A stretch of 64,000 bases of DNA, taken from the NCBI RefSeq assembly GCF_022539255.1, contig NZ_JAKZBV010000001.1, forward strand, positions 620,001 to 684,000, given 5' to 3'. Below are positions 41,462-51,983 of this stretch, in pieces. Every line of letters begins with the position of its first letter. Position 1 is the first letter of the stretch. A program made the position numbers and the translations under genes. The notes under the pieces are model-generated. The model did no database searches. It worked only from the letters and a program-made list of their open reading frames with translations, and was not told where the DNA came from. The stretch comes from Sinomonas terrae. Lineage in GTDB: Bacteria > Actinomycetota > Actinomycetes > Actinomycetales > Micrococcaceae.

Positions 41462-42025
41462 ATGCCGGAAATCGATCCTTCGTACGCGGGGGAATGGCGC
41501 TTCGACCCAGCCCACACGCGCCTCGGATTCTCGACCCGCCACGCAATGGTCACGAAGGTCCGCGGATCGTTCAACGAGGTCGAGGGCATCATCAATGTCG
41601 ATGCCGAGGACCCGACGGCCTCGACGGTCAACGTCACGATCAAGGTCGCCAGCATCGACACGCGCAACGCCCAGCGCGACGAGCACCTTCGTACCAACGA
41701 CTTCTTCGACGCCCCGCATTATCCCGATATCACGTTCGTGAGCAAGCGGATCGACCAGGTGGAGGAGAACAGCTTCATTGTGAGCGGCGACCTCACGATC
41801 CGCGGCGTCACGAAGGAGATCGCCGTCCCGCTCGAATTCATTGGAGTTGAGCGGGACCCGTTCGGCAACCTCCGCGCAGGCTTCGAGGGTTCCCGCCGGA
41901 TCGACCGCAAGGACTTCGGCGTGAACTGGAACGCGGCCCTCGACTCCGGCGGCGTGCTCGTCTCGGACCGCATCTTGCTCGAGTTCGAGATCTCGGCGGT
42001 CAAGACCGAGGCGTCGCAGAACTAG
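41462..42025 (+). CDS. YceI-family lipid-binding protein
   Basis: A 187-residue lipocalin-like protein. The start YAGEWRFDPAHTRLGFSTRH and the central HLRTNDFFDAPHYPDITF are diagnostic of YceI proteins, which bind polyisoprenoids or similar lipids. There is no signal peptide, so it is cytoplasmic, as in many actinobacterial homologues. An AAGGAGG ribosome site lies at ideal spacing and a conventional promoter upstream. The next gene starts 3 bp after the stop. Confidence 0.92.
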   Translation: MPEIDPSYAGEWRFDPAHTRLGFSTRHAMVTKVRGSFNEVEGIINVDAEDPTASTVNVTIKVASIDTRNAQRDEHLRTNDFFDAPHYPDITFVSKRIDQVEENSFIVSGDLTIRGVTKEIAVPLEFIGVERDPFGNLRAGFEGSRRIDRKDFGVNWNAALDSGGVLVSDRILLEFEISAVKTEASQN

Positions 42026-42028
42026 TCC

Positions 42029-42595
42029 ATGGACGCAAACGAGGCGCCCGCAGGCCCGGCTTCGGTCGGCCCGCTGGGCGCCTTCGTCGTCGTCGCGTTC
42101 GTCGAACCCACTGCGGTCGGAGTGCCCTTCGGCAAGCGCCACTGGCCGCTCCACGTCACCCTTCTGCGGTTCGACGCACCCCGGGTGGCTGCCCTCGACG
42201 CCGTGGGCCGGGCCATCGCCTTCGATGACGCGCCGATCCCCATCGTCGTGGGGCATGACGCCGACTTCGGCTACCGCGGCCGGGTCCGAGTTTCGCTCGT
42301 CGAACCAGAGCCCCGGCTCCAGGCTCTGCACGACCGGATCGTCGCCGAGGTCGCAGGAGTGCTCGATGCTGGCGTCGGAAGGATCCACAGCCCCCAGCAC
42401 ACCGGTCGCGGCTTCCGGCCACACATCAGCATTCAGGGCGAGCGCCGCGTCCATCGCGGCGACAGGCTGATCCTCGACAACTTTGCGCTCGTCGACATGG
42501 CGCCCGACGGTGACAGCTCGGTCCGCGTATCGGTCGCCGCGTGGGGTGACGGCGCCGAGCGGGACGGCGCCGAGCGGGGCGCTGGCGGAGCCTAA
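42029..42595 (+). CDS. 2H-phosphoesterase (2'-5' RNA ligase-like) protein
   Basis: A 188-residue protein with two His-x-Thr/Ser motifs, HVTLLRF near residue 42 and PHISIQG near residue 131, the catalytic pair of the 2H phosphoesterase superfamily. Members hydrolyse cyclic phosphodiesters or join RNA ends; the substrate here is unknown. The C-terminus repeats GAERDGAERG at DNA level (a duplicated 15-bp unit). It is joined to yceI by a 3-bp gap and converges on the DUF4031-HD gene, 4 bp away. Confidence 0.82.
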   Translation: MDANEAPAGPASVGPLGAFVVVAFVEPTAVGVPFGKRHWPLHVTLLRFDAPRVAALDAVGRAIAFDDAPIPIVVGHDADFGYRGRVRVSLVEPEPRLQALHDRIVAEVAGVLDAGVGRIHSPQHTGRGFRPHISIQGERRVHRGDRLILDNFALVDMAPDGDSSVRVSVAAWGDGAERDGAERGAGGA

Positions 42596-42599
42596 GGGG

Positions 42600-43502
42600 T
42601 CAGTCTGGGCGGCCGATCCCCGGAGCGCCGAGGTGCGCGAGCTCCGCGCGCAGGTTCGCGTGCGCCTGCGCGAGCCAGAGTTCGCGTCCACGTCGGGTGT
42701 GGAAGAGCGGGTCCAGGCCGAGGAGCTGATCGAGGACGGCGGCGCGGCCCGCGCGGAACATCTCGTCGGGAACGTGCGCGTACTCGGCCCGCACCTGTTC
42801 GGTGTACCGGCGGTAGCCGGCCGGCTGCCGGCCCAGCACCGAAAGGTCCGCATCGCACAGGAGCTGCCCGCCGTCGTCGTACGCCTCGGGCCGGTGATCG
42901 GCAGTGAGCCGGACGAGCCGCGCCACTTCGTCCACCTCCGCCGCCGCGAGGCCAGCGTCGCGCAGCCGCGCTTCCGCGAGCAGCGCGGAGTCCTCCTCGT
43001 CGCGACCCGCGGCGCCCCTATGGACGGCGTCGTGGAACCAAGCGGCAAGTTCGACGGCGCGGGGTGGGGCGGCGGCGTCGGCCAACGCCTCGAGGGCAGC
43101 AAGGACCGCGAAGAGGTGGGCCCCTGTGTGGTACCGGCGGTGCGGCTCGGACCACCGCCCGACCAGCTCTCGGCCAAGCGCCTCCCTCCCCGGAAGGACC
43201 CGCTCCCACCGCTGCGCGAGCGGGGTGATAAGCGCCTTTGCGCGCTCACGGGCTGGGACGCGCAGGCCAGACGCGATGAGCGCGCGGGTGAGCGTCTTCC
43301 CGTCGACTGCGATCGCGCCCCTTCGGACCAGGTCGGCATGCCGCCGCTCCGGCACGTCGTAGTGGTCTTCGTCGAAGGCTCGCTCGGGAATCTCCGCAGC
43401 GGCGGCGAATGCATGCAGCTCGGCGAGGGAGGTGTCGGAGACGAGGTGGGCGAAGACGGTCCCGTGCGCGGGCCACATCGGCGTGTCGATGAGGATGGCC
43501 AT
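42600..43502 (-). CDS. DUF4031 domain fused to an HD-like phosphohydrolase domain
   Basis: A 300-residue protein. Residues 1-85 form DUF4031 (MAILIDTPMWPAHGTVFAHL, then DHYDVPERRHADLVRRGA). The rest is a helical HD-type metal hydrolase: RRYHTGAHLFAVL, AAWFHDAVHRG with the HD pair, LVRLTADH and LLCDADLSVLG. HD proteins of this predicted-metal-dependent group act on nucleotides or phosphorylated metabolites. The second ATG at 43502 is preferred over 43511: DUF4031 proteins start MAILID, and CAGAAT seven bases upstream could drive a leaderless transcript. The substrate is unknown. Confidence 0.82.
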   Translation of the reverse strand: MAILIDTPMWPAHGTVFAHLVSDTSLAELHAFAAAAEIPERAFDEDHYDVPERRHADLVRRGAIAVDGKTLTRALIASGLRVPARERAKALITPLAQRWERVLPGREALGRELVGRWSEPHRRYHTGAHLFAVLAALEALADAAAPPRAVELAAWFHDAVHRGAAGRDEEDSALLAEARLRDAGLAAAEVDEVARLVRLTADHRPEAYDDGGQLLCDADLSVLGRQPAGYRRYTEQVRAEYAHVPDEMFRAGRAAVLDQLLGLDPLFHTRRGRELWLAQAHANLRAELAHLGAPGIGRPD

Positions 43503-43537
43503 GGGGTCCATTCTGGCCCCCTCGAGGGCCCTTCGAG

Positions 43538-43567
43538 TTGTGCGGAGAGACTTGAGCGGAGTACACT
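43538..43567 (+). promoter_or_regulatory. clpB promoter
   Basis: -35 TTGTGC (43538-43543), 18-bp spacer, -10 TACACT (43562-43567). The -10 lies inside the HAIR operator. The leader is about 80 bases. Confidence 0.65.
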
Positions 43568-43571
43568 CAAC
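43551..43571. promoter_or_regulatory. HAIR operator (HspR site) upstream of clpB
   Basis: CTTGAGC-N7-ACTCAAC matches the HAIR consensus with two mismatches and exact 7-7-7 geometry. It covers the clpB -10, so HspR from the dnaK operon should repress clpB. Confidence 0.9.
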
Positions 43572-43590
43572 TTAGGTGCGTTGACCTAAG
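43571..43590. promoter_or_regulatory. Second inverted repeat in the clpB leader
   Basis: A perfect CTTAGGT-N6-ACCTAAG abuts the HAIR site and lies at the expected transcription start. It is not a HAIR variant (spacer 6, different inner bases). It may bind a second regulator or form a leader hairpin. Confidence 0.55.
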
Positions 43591-43656
43591 TAAGAACTAT
43601 GCCCTTCAGTAGGAAGTGCGCATTTCAAGTCCGGTAGCAGGGGGAAGGAGCTCGCA

Positions 43657-46296
<2,640 letters not shown>

Positions 46297-46315
46297 CGCC
46301 ACCCATCAGGGGCCG

Positions 46316-46370
46316 CGCTTTGCAGGTCACGTCCCCCGAGTCATGCCCGCGGGACGTGACCTGTAAAGCG
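46316..46370. terminator. Bidirectional terminator between clpB and the septum-formation-like gene
   Basis: Arms of 20 bp (46316-46335 and 46351-46370) pair with a single wobble mismatch around a 15-base loop. The stem includes GGTCACGTCCC as in the hairpin at 31084-31125. It serves two convergent genes. Confidence 0.8.
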
Positions 46371-46390
46371 GCGGCGGGATCCCGCCCTCG

Positions 46391-46978
46391 TCAGGGGAGG
46401 AAGGTTGCCGTGAGCGTGTTGCCCTTGGTGCTTTCCACGAAGCAGTCGACGCGGCGGTCCCCGGCTGACCAACTGCTCTGGCTCGGGAACGCGTTGCGCT
46501 GCCGAAGCATGCTGGTGTCCTGGGGGAGCGTGAGCTGGGTCTGCCGGCAGAGGTCCGAGGCACGCTGCTCAAGGGCGTCCTTGCCGGGGTAGGAATCCCC
46601 GGCGCCGTACATGGCCGTCGCGACTAGCTGGGCCGAATGCGCCTGAGTGCACGGGACGAGCCGGTTGGCCGCGGCGCCTGCGTCGAAATTGGCGAAGCAG
46701 TCGCCGGTCTTGTAGTTCGCAGATGGGGTCAGGCCCTCCGCCGCGGGCGCCGTCACCGCCGTCTGGGTTTTCGCGCTTAGCGAAGAGATCAAGGCCCACA
46801 GGATCAGGAGAACGACGACGCCGCCGCCTGCGCCGAGCACCTTGCCCCACGCTGTGGCCGGGAGGCGGGAGCTGCGGGGGGCTCGCCGCGGACGCTCGGG
46901 AATGCGGTTCTGACGGCGCGTTATGGGCTCGCTCGGTTCCGCCACTGAGTGGCCGTACTGACCCTGCGCGCTCTCCAT
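46391..46978 (-). CDS. Septum-formation-domain membrane protein
   Basis: A 195-residue protein. A basic Arg/Pro-rich cytosolic N-terminus (RRQNRIPERPRRAPRSSR), one membrane helix at about 45-68 (VLGAGGGVVVLLILWALISS) and an extracytoplasmic domain with GDCFANFD, LVPCTQAHSAQLVA and four cysteines, the pattern of the actinobacterial septum-formation family (PF13845-like). Role in division is family inference. AAGGGCACC precedes the ATG. Confidence 0.75.
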   Translation of the reverse strand: MESAQGQYGHSVAEPSEPITRRQNRIPERPRRAPRSSRLPATAWGKVLGAGGGVVVLLILWALISSLSAKTQTAVTAPAAEGLTPSANYKTGDCFANFDAGAAANRLVPCTQAHSAQLVATAMYGAGDSYPGKDALEQRASDLCRQTQLTLPQDTSMLRQRNAFPSQSSWSAGDRRVDCFVESTKGNTLTATFLP

Positions 46979-47189
46979 GCCGAATGGTGCCCTTCTGACG
47001 TGCTCTCGAGGACCGAGGGCCCAGCGTCGCGCCAGCCCTCACATGCCGTGGGCCGCACACTTCGCGAATACGCAGGCGGCCGCAATTACATGTAGTCTAG
47101 ACCTACGACAAATTGATCAATGACTCCGGGGCCTCGCGAGCCTGCCTTCGCGACTACCTCCGGGACGAGGCAAAAGAGGGGGTCACGCC

Positions 47190-47411
47190 ATGGGGCGCGG
47201 CCGTCAAAAGGCTAAGGCAACCAAGCAGGCTCGGGACATCAAGTACTACAGCCCGAACACTGACTATGCGGCACTTCAGCGCGAACTCGGCGCTTCGAGC
47301 AGCCACTCGCATCATGACGCAGACGACCTCGAGCCGGACTACTCCGACTACGAGGACAAGTATGCGGATCAATTTGAGGACGACGACGAGGAATCCCGAC
47401 AGACCGGCTGA
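47190..47411 (+). CDS. DUF3073 protein
   Basis: A 73-residue protein with the DUF3073 start MGRGRQKAKATKQARDIKYY, NTDYAALQREL and an acidic tail rich in Asp/Glu/Tyr. It is highly conserved in actinobacteria, often near purM/purF as here, but of unknown function; a basic N-terminus and acidic C-terminus suggest nucleic-acid or protein contact. GAGGGGG lies ahead of the ATG. The sirtuin gene follows after 9 bp. Confidence 0.9.
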   Translation: MGRGRQKAKATKQARDIKYYSPNTDYAALQRELGASSSHSHHDADDLEPDYSDYEDKYADQFEDDDEESRQTG

Positions 47412-47420
47412 CCCCTGCTC

Positions 47421-48362
47421 ATGAGCGAGGTCGCTGATCGCGAGGTTGATCCGGCGGTAGCGCGAGCCCATGCGGCTGCGCTCCGATCTATAGCCCGTGA
47501 AGTCGTCGAGACTGTCGAACCACAGGATCCTTCCGAGGCCCGGTCTGGGCTCTTGTCGATGCTGCACAGCGGCGGAGTCATGGCCTTGACCGGTGCCGGT
47601 GTCTCCACCGCTTCCGGCATTCCGGATTACCGCGGAACCCAGGGGTCGTGGCGCAAGCATCGACCGATGACCTATCAGGAGTTCCGCCACGATCCGGCGG
47701 CGCGGCATCGGTATTGGGCTCGCAGCTTCGTGGGCTGGCGGCATATCGACAGGGCGTGTCCGAATGCCGCTCACCGGATCCTCGCTGAGCTGGAGGCTCG
47801 GGGCGTTGTGCTCGGCGTCGTGACCCAGAACGTTGACGGCCTGCACGCCGCTGCGGCTTCGCGGAACCTTGTGACGCTCCACGGCGACCTCGACAAGGTC
47901 GTTTGCCTCAACTGCGGCAACGTCGAGGGGCGCGCGAACCTCGACGAGCGGCTCGCCCAGGCAAACCCGGGATACGCCGAGGCCGTGCGCCTCGACCCCA
48001 AGACGGTGAACCCCGACGGCGACGTCGAGCTGCCGCAGGCTTGGGTCGACAGGTTCCGCATGGTCGGTTGCCTCGTGTGCGGCTCGGTCGAGCTCAAGCC
48101 GGACGTGGTCTACTTCGGCGAGAGCGTGCCAATCGAACGCAAGGAGCGGGCGACGGCGATGCTCGCCCAGGCGCGAAGCCTCCTCGTGCTGGGCTCATCC
48201 CTCGCGGTGATGAGCGGCTTTCGCTTCGTGCTGGACGCCGTTCGGGACGGCAAACCTGTGGGGATCATCAACGCGGGGCCGACTCGTGGAGACAGCAGGG
48301 CCCACTGGCGCTGGCGCTCGGACGTGGGCGATGCCCTAAAAGACCTGGCCTCGGCCCTCTGA
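47421..48362 (+). CDS. Sir2-family NAD-dependent protein deacylase
   Basis: A 313-residue sirtuin. NAD site GAGVSTASGIPDYRG, catalytic region TQNVDGLH followed by TLHGDL with the active His, and a zinc site from CLNCG and CLVCG (four cysteines at about 161, 164, 212, 215). A ~50-residue N-terminal extension precedes the core. It removes acyl groups from lysines. The 58-residue span between the Cys pairs is longer than in minimal bacterial sirtuins. It is co-transcribed with DUF3073 and converges on purM across the mirrored repeat array. Confidence 0.92.
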   Translation: MSEVADREVDPAVARAHAAALRSIAREVVETVEPQDPSEARSGLLSMLHSGGVMALTGAGVSTASGIPDYRGTQGSWRKHRPMTYQEFRHDPAARHRYWARSFVGWRHIDRACPNAAHRILAELEARGVVLGVVTQNVDGLHAAAASRNLVTLHGDLDKVVCLNCGNVEGRANLDERLAQANPGYAEAVRLDPKTVNPDGDVELPQAWVDRFRMVGCLVCGSVELKPDVVYFGESVPIERKERATAMLAQARSLLVLGSSLAVMSGFRFVLDAVRDGKPVGIINAGPTRGDSRAHWRWRSDVGDALKDLASAL

Positions 48363-48400
48363 CCTAACCCCACCCCGCCCCAAACCTTGCCCCCCAAACC

Positions 48401-48771
48401 GTTTCGGGTACAGATAACCACCCCCACCGGCGTTTCCGGTACAGGTAACCACCCCCACCGGCGTTTCGGGTACAGATAACGCCTACCTGACGCGTTTCGG
48501 GTACGCCAACTCCCCGTCGGGGTTGTTTCGGGTACGCCAACTCGGCTCAACAGCGAGGCGCCGGTCGCCCGTCCATCGTGTTGTGTGGGTCAGACCGAAA
48601 TGCCAGCTACGTGCGTTAGATCCTTCGCGAGTTCGCGTACCCGAGATGGCCAGAGAGGTGGATTGGCGTACCCGAGATGGTCAGGGAGGTGGGTTGGTGT
48701 ACCCGAAACGACCAAAGGAGGGAGTTGGCGTACCCGAGACGGTCAGGGGCGGGGGTTGGCGTACCCGAAAC
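48401..48771. repeat. Mirrored 31-bp-phased GTTTCGGGTAC array, locus B (5 forward + 5 inverted)
   Basis: Forward cores begin at 48401, 48432, 48463, 48494 and 48525, exactly 31 bp apart. Inverted cores (GTACCCGARAY) begin at 48637, 48668, 48699, 48730 and 48761, also exactly 31 bp apart. Forward copies 1-3 continue as ARRTAACC and copies 4-5 as GCCAACTC; the inverted copies mostly carry the complementary GTTGGC flank. A ~100-bp unique centre (48544-48636) separates the arms. It fills the 411 bp between convergent sir2 and purM. Spacers are C-rich in the left arm and G-rich in the right, so the arms can pair along their length. Confidence 0.93.
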
Positions 48772-48773
48772 GG

Positions 48774-49955
48774 TCAGGCGTAGGCGTTGACGAGGCGGAC
48801 AGCCCCGCCGTCAACACCCTTCGCGCCTTGGACGTAATCGGGGTCGCTGGAGGCGTCGGCAGCCGAGGAGGCTCCGGCGTCGTCCGTTCCCACGCTGCCC
48901 ATCGACCAAGCGGGCACGCCTCGCTCGGCGAGACGAGCAAGGGCCGCGTCGGCTGCGTCGGGGGCGACGATGGCTACCATCCCGACACCCAGATTGAGCG
49001 TTCGCTCGAGATCGGCCTGAGGGACGTTTCCGAGTTCGGCGACGAGCTTGAAGATCGCGGGGAGTTCCCACGTCGAGCGGTCGACGGTCGCGAGCAGGCC
49101 CTTGGGGAGCACGCGGGCGAGGTTGGCAGCAAGGCCACCGCCCGTGACATGGCTGAACCCACGCAGTGGAAGATCAGTGCCACCTGAGCTGCCGTTGAGG
49201 GTCCGGACGAGGTCGAGGCAGTCCGCCGCGTATACGCGGGTCGGCTCGAGCAGTTCCTCGCCGAGGGTCCGGCCGAGTTCGGAGACCTGGCGGTCCAGCG
49301 CCCATCCGGCATGGTTGATGACCCGACGCACAAGGGAGTAACCGTTTGAATGGATCCCCGAGGAGGCCATGCCGATCACGACATCCCCCGCCTTGACCCG
49401 CTCCGGGCCCAGAAGCGCATCGGCCTCGACGACGCCCGTTGCTGCGCCCGCGACGTCGTACTCATTCTGCCCGAGGAGGCCGGGGTGCTCGGCCGTCTCC
49501 CCGCCTACAAGGGCCGTGCCCGCCTGCGCACATGCTGCGGCAATTCCGCGGACGATGCCAGCGATCCGTTCAGGAACGACCTTGCCACAGGCGATGTAGT
49601 CAGTCATGTAGAGCGGCTCGGCGCCGACTACGACGATGTCGTCCACCACCATGCCGACAAGGTCGAAGCCGATGGTGTCATGCACGTCCATCGCCTGGGC
49701 GATGGCGACCTTGGTGCCCACGCCATCGGTCGACGTCGCGAGCAGGGGCCGGCGGTAGGTAAGCAGTCGGCTCACGTCGAAGAGCCCGGCGAATCCGCCG
49801 ACGCCGCCAAGCACCGAGGCGCTGTGAGTCGCCTTGACGGCGTCCTTCATGAGTTCGACGGCGCGATCCCCGGCTTCGACGTCGACGCCGGCGGCGGCGT
49901 AGGTGATGCCGGTCGCGGCGTGGGATGCAGTGGGCTGGGAAGCGGAGTTCGTCAT
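48774..49955 (-). CDS. purM: Phosphoribosylformylglycinamidine cyclo-ligase (AIR synthetase)
   Basis: A 393-residue PurM, catalysing ATP-dependent ring closure of FGAM to AIR in purine synthesis. ITYAAAGVDVEAGDRAVELM at the N-terminus, STDGVGTKVAIA, GGETAEHPG and GFSHVTGGGLAANLARVLPK are family landmarks. The ATG overlaps the purF stop by 4 bp (ATGA). The C-terminal 25 residues after the synthetase domain are Ala/Ser/Asp-rich. It ends 3 bp beyond the mirrored repeat array. Confidence 0.96.
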   Translation of the reverse strand: MTNSASQPTASHAATGITYAAAGVDVEAGDRAVELMKDAVKATHSASVLGGVGGFAGLFDVSRLLTYRRPLLATSTDGVGTKVAIAQAMDVHDTIGFDLVGMVVDDIVVVGAEPLYMTDYIACGKVVPERIAGIVRGIAAACAQAGTALVGGETAEHPGLLGQNEYDVAGAATGVVEADALLGPERVKAGDVVIGMASSGIHSNGYSLVRRVINHAGWALDRQVSELGRTLGEELLEPTRVYAADCLDLVRTLNGSSGGTDLPLRGFSHVTGGGLAANLARVLPKGLLATVDRSTWELPAIFKLVAELGNVPQADLERTLNLGVGMVAIVAPDAADAALARLAERGVPAWSMGSVGTDDAGASSAADASSDPDYVQGAKGVDGGAVRLVNAYA

Positions 49956-51550
49956 ACGTTGGCCTCGTCGCGGTCGGCGGGGGTCAGGAGGGGTTCGAGT
50001 TCTGAGTCCGGTCCCGGGTCGCAGCCGGCCGCGCCTGGGCGGTCTGCTGGATCCTCGGTGGCTCCGGCTTCGGTCGCCTCGGACGTGACGTCACGCTCGA
50101 GGAGGTTCTTGCCGAGCTTGTCGGCGCTCGGAAGCTCGATCGGGTACGTGCCGGTGAAGCACGCGGTGCAGAGCCGTTCGCGGGGCTGCTGGGTCGCGGC
50201 AATCATCCCGTCCTCCGAGATGTAGCCGAGGGAGTCGGCGCCGATCGCCTGGGAGATCTCCTCCACAGTGGCGCCGTTTGCGATGAGCTCGGCGCGCGAA
50301 GCGAAATCAATGCCGTAGAAGCAGGGCCACTTGACGGGCGGCGAGGAGATCTTGACGTGGACCTCCTTGGCACCGGCCTCCCGCAGCATGCGGACAATCG
50401 CCCGCTGGGTGTTGCCACGCACGATCGAATCGTCTACGACCACGACGCGCTTGCCTCGGATCACCGACTCCAGGGCATTGAGCTTGAGCCGGATGCCCAG
50501 CTGGCGCAGCGTCTGCGAGGGCTGGATGAACGTCCGGCCCACGTAGGAGTTCTTGACGAAGCCGTGTGCGAAGGGGATGCCCGATTCTTCGGCGTAGCCG
50601 ACGGCCGCCGGCGTACCTGACTCGGGGACCGGAATGACGATGTCGGCCTCGTGGGTGTTCTCCCGAGCCAGCTGGCGACCCATCTCGACGCGCGATTCGT
50701 AGACGGACCGCCCGGCGATGCTCGCGTCGGGCCGTGCGAGGTAGACGTATTCGAACACGCAGCCCGCGGGAGTGGGCTTGCCGAAGTGCCGCGAGCGGAC
50801 GCCCTTCTCGTCGATGGCGATGAACTCGCCGGGCTCGATCTCGCGGATGAAGCTTGCTCCCACAGTTGCCAACGCCGACTGCTCGGACGCGACTACCCAA
50901 CCGCGCTCGAGGCGGCCGAGGCACAGGGGGCGGACGCCGTACGTGTCGCGGGCCGCGTACAGAGTCCCCTCGTCCATGAACACGAAGCAGAAACCGCCGC
51001 GGATCTTGGGCAGGAGCGCCATCGCGGTCTCTTCGAGGGTCTGGCCCTTCTCGCCCCCGAGCAGCGCCGTGACGAGCGCCGTATCCGAGGTGTTGCCTTG
51101 CTTCATCTCGCCGGTGAGGTGGCCGCCCGTGAGCTCTTCGATCATGTCGCGGAGCTCGGCGGTATTGGTCAGGTTGCCGTTGTGGGCGAGGGCGACGGTC
51201 CCGTTGGCCGTCGCGCCGAGGGTTGGCTGCGCGTTCGCCCAATGGCTAGCGCCAGTGGTCGAGTAACGGCAGTGGCCGACGGCGATGTGCCCAGTAAGCG
51301 TGTTGAGCGTCGACTCGTCGAATACCTGCGAGACGAGGCCCATGTCCTTGTACACACTGATGCGCGTGCCATCGCTCGCGGCGATGCCCGCGGACTCTTG
51401 TCCGCGGTGCTGCAGGGCATACAGGCCGTAGTAGGTGAGCTTGGCGACCTCTTCGCCGGGTGCCCACACACCGAAGACGCCACAAGCGTCCTTCGGGCCT
51501 TTGTCGACTGGGTCTAGGTCAAGTGAGAGGAGTCCGTCACCGCGTACCAC
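49952..51550 (-). CDS. purF: Amidophosphoribosyltransferase
   Basis: A 532-residue PurF, the first committed enzyme of purine synthesis. The N-terminal glutaminase has DACGVFGVWAPGEEVAKLTY, where the Cys near residue 23 becomes the nucleophile after propeptide removal, and LQHRGQESAGI; the PRPP-binding motif is VVVVDDSIVRGNT. A C-terminal extension of about 45 residues rich in Asp/Glu/Ala/Pro exceeds the usual end. The GTG at 51550 has no ribosome site; GACAAT six bases upstream may give a leaderless message. Confidence 0.96.
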   Translation of the reverse strand: MVRGDGLLSLDLDPVDKGPKDACGVFGVWAPGEEVAKLTYYGLYALQHRGQESAGIAASDGTRISVYKDMGLVSQVFDESTLNTLTGHIAVGHCRYSTTGASHWANAQPTLGATANGTVALAHNGNLTNTAELRDMIEELTGGHLTGEMKQGNTSDTALVTALLGGEKGQTLEETAMALLPKIRGGFCFVFMDEGTLYAARDTYGVRPLCLGRLERGWVVASEQSALATVGASFIREIEPGEFIAIDEKGVRSRHFGKPTPAGCVFEYVYLARPDASIAGRSVYESRVEMGRQLARENTHEADIVIPVPESGTPAAVGYAEESGIPFAHGFVKNSYVGRTFIQPSQTLRQLGIRLKLNALESVIRGKRVVVVDDSIVRGNTQRAIVRMLREAGAKEVHVKISSPPVKWPCFYGIDFASRAELIANGATVEEISQAIGADSLGYISEDGMIAATQQPRERLCTACFTGTYPIELPSADKLGKNLLERDVTSEATEAGATEDPADRPGAAGCDPGPDSELEPLLTPADRDEANV

Positions 51551-51585
51551 TGGCTAATTGTCTCATGGTCGGGAGGAGCCCCGTC

Positions 51586-51882
51586 TCAGGAGTCGGCGCC
51601 GTCGTCCTCTGCGTCTTCGGGAAGCTCCTCCACGGTCGCGCGGCGAGCACGCTTGACGCTCATTCGATCGACGATGAGCACCGCGACCCCACCGACCAGC
51701 ACGCCGACCGCGACGAACAGGACGAGGAAGTATCCGAAGGCAGATTCATTCGTGTAGCCGTCCGGCAGATCGCCCCCGACGCCGAAGATGACGGCCGCGA
51801 TGGCGCCTAGGAGTCCGCCTGTCACGAGGAACGGGACGAACTTCGGGGCACGGCGGACGGTGATCTGGCGCTGCGAGGGCAT
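51586..51882 (-). CDS. Small two-helix membrane protein
   Basis: A 98-residue protein with two membrane segments (FVPFLVTGGLLGAIAAVIFG and YFLVLFVAVGVLVGGVAVLI) joined by a short outside loop, and a cytosolic acidic tail (EELPEDAEDD). Similar small proteins commonly sit beside purF in this group, but I cannot name a function. TACCCT lies six bases before the ATG with no ribosome site. Confidence 0.78.
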   Translation of the reverse strand: MPSQRQITVRRAPKFVPFLVTGGLLGAIAAVIFGVGGDLPDGYTNESAFGYFLVLFVAVGVLVGGVAVLIVDRMSVKRARRATVEELPEDAEDDGADS

Positions 51883-51888
51883 GTATCT

Positions 51889-51894
51889 AGGGTA
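51889..51894 (-). promoter_or_regulatory. -10 element of the leaderless small membrane protein gene
   Basis: TACCCT on the minus strand, six bases before the ATG at 51882; fits TAnnnT-N6-start. Confidence 0.55.
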
Positions 51895-51932
51895 CCGAGT
51901 TTCCTGCGTCAGGATTCCATGCTTCTACCAAT

Positions 51933-51969
51933 GAGGTGGGCCCCTCGCAGGCAGCGGGAGACCCACCTC
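51933..51969 (-). terminator. Hairpin after the RCC1-repeat gene
   Basis: GAGGTGGG and CCCACCTC pair across 21 bases that contain a smaller internal stem. It lies 15 bp beyond the RCC1 stop. Confidence 0.55.
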
Positions 51970-51983
51970 GCTTGGTCGCTCGG

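Noticed and set aside
48401..48771. Possible CRISPR array
   Set aside because: The 31-bp spacing invites the idea, but only about 11-19 bp are conserved per unit, intervening bases are short and similar to one another, orientation flips halfway, and no cas genes are nearby.
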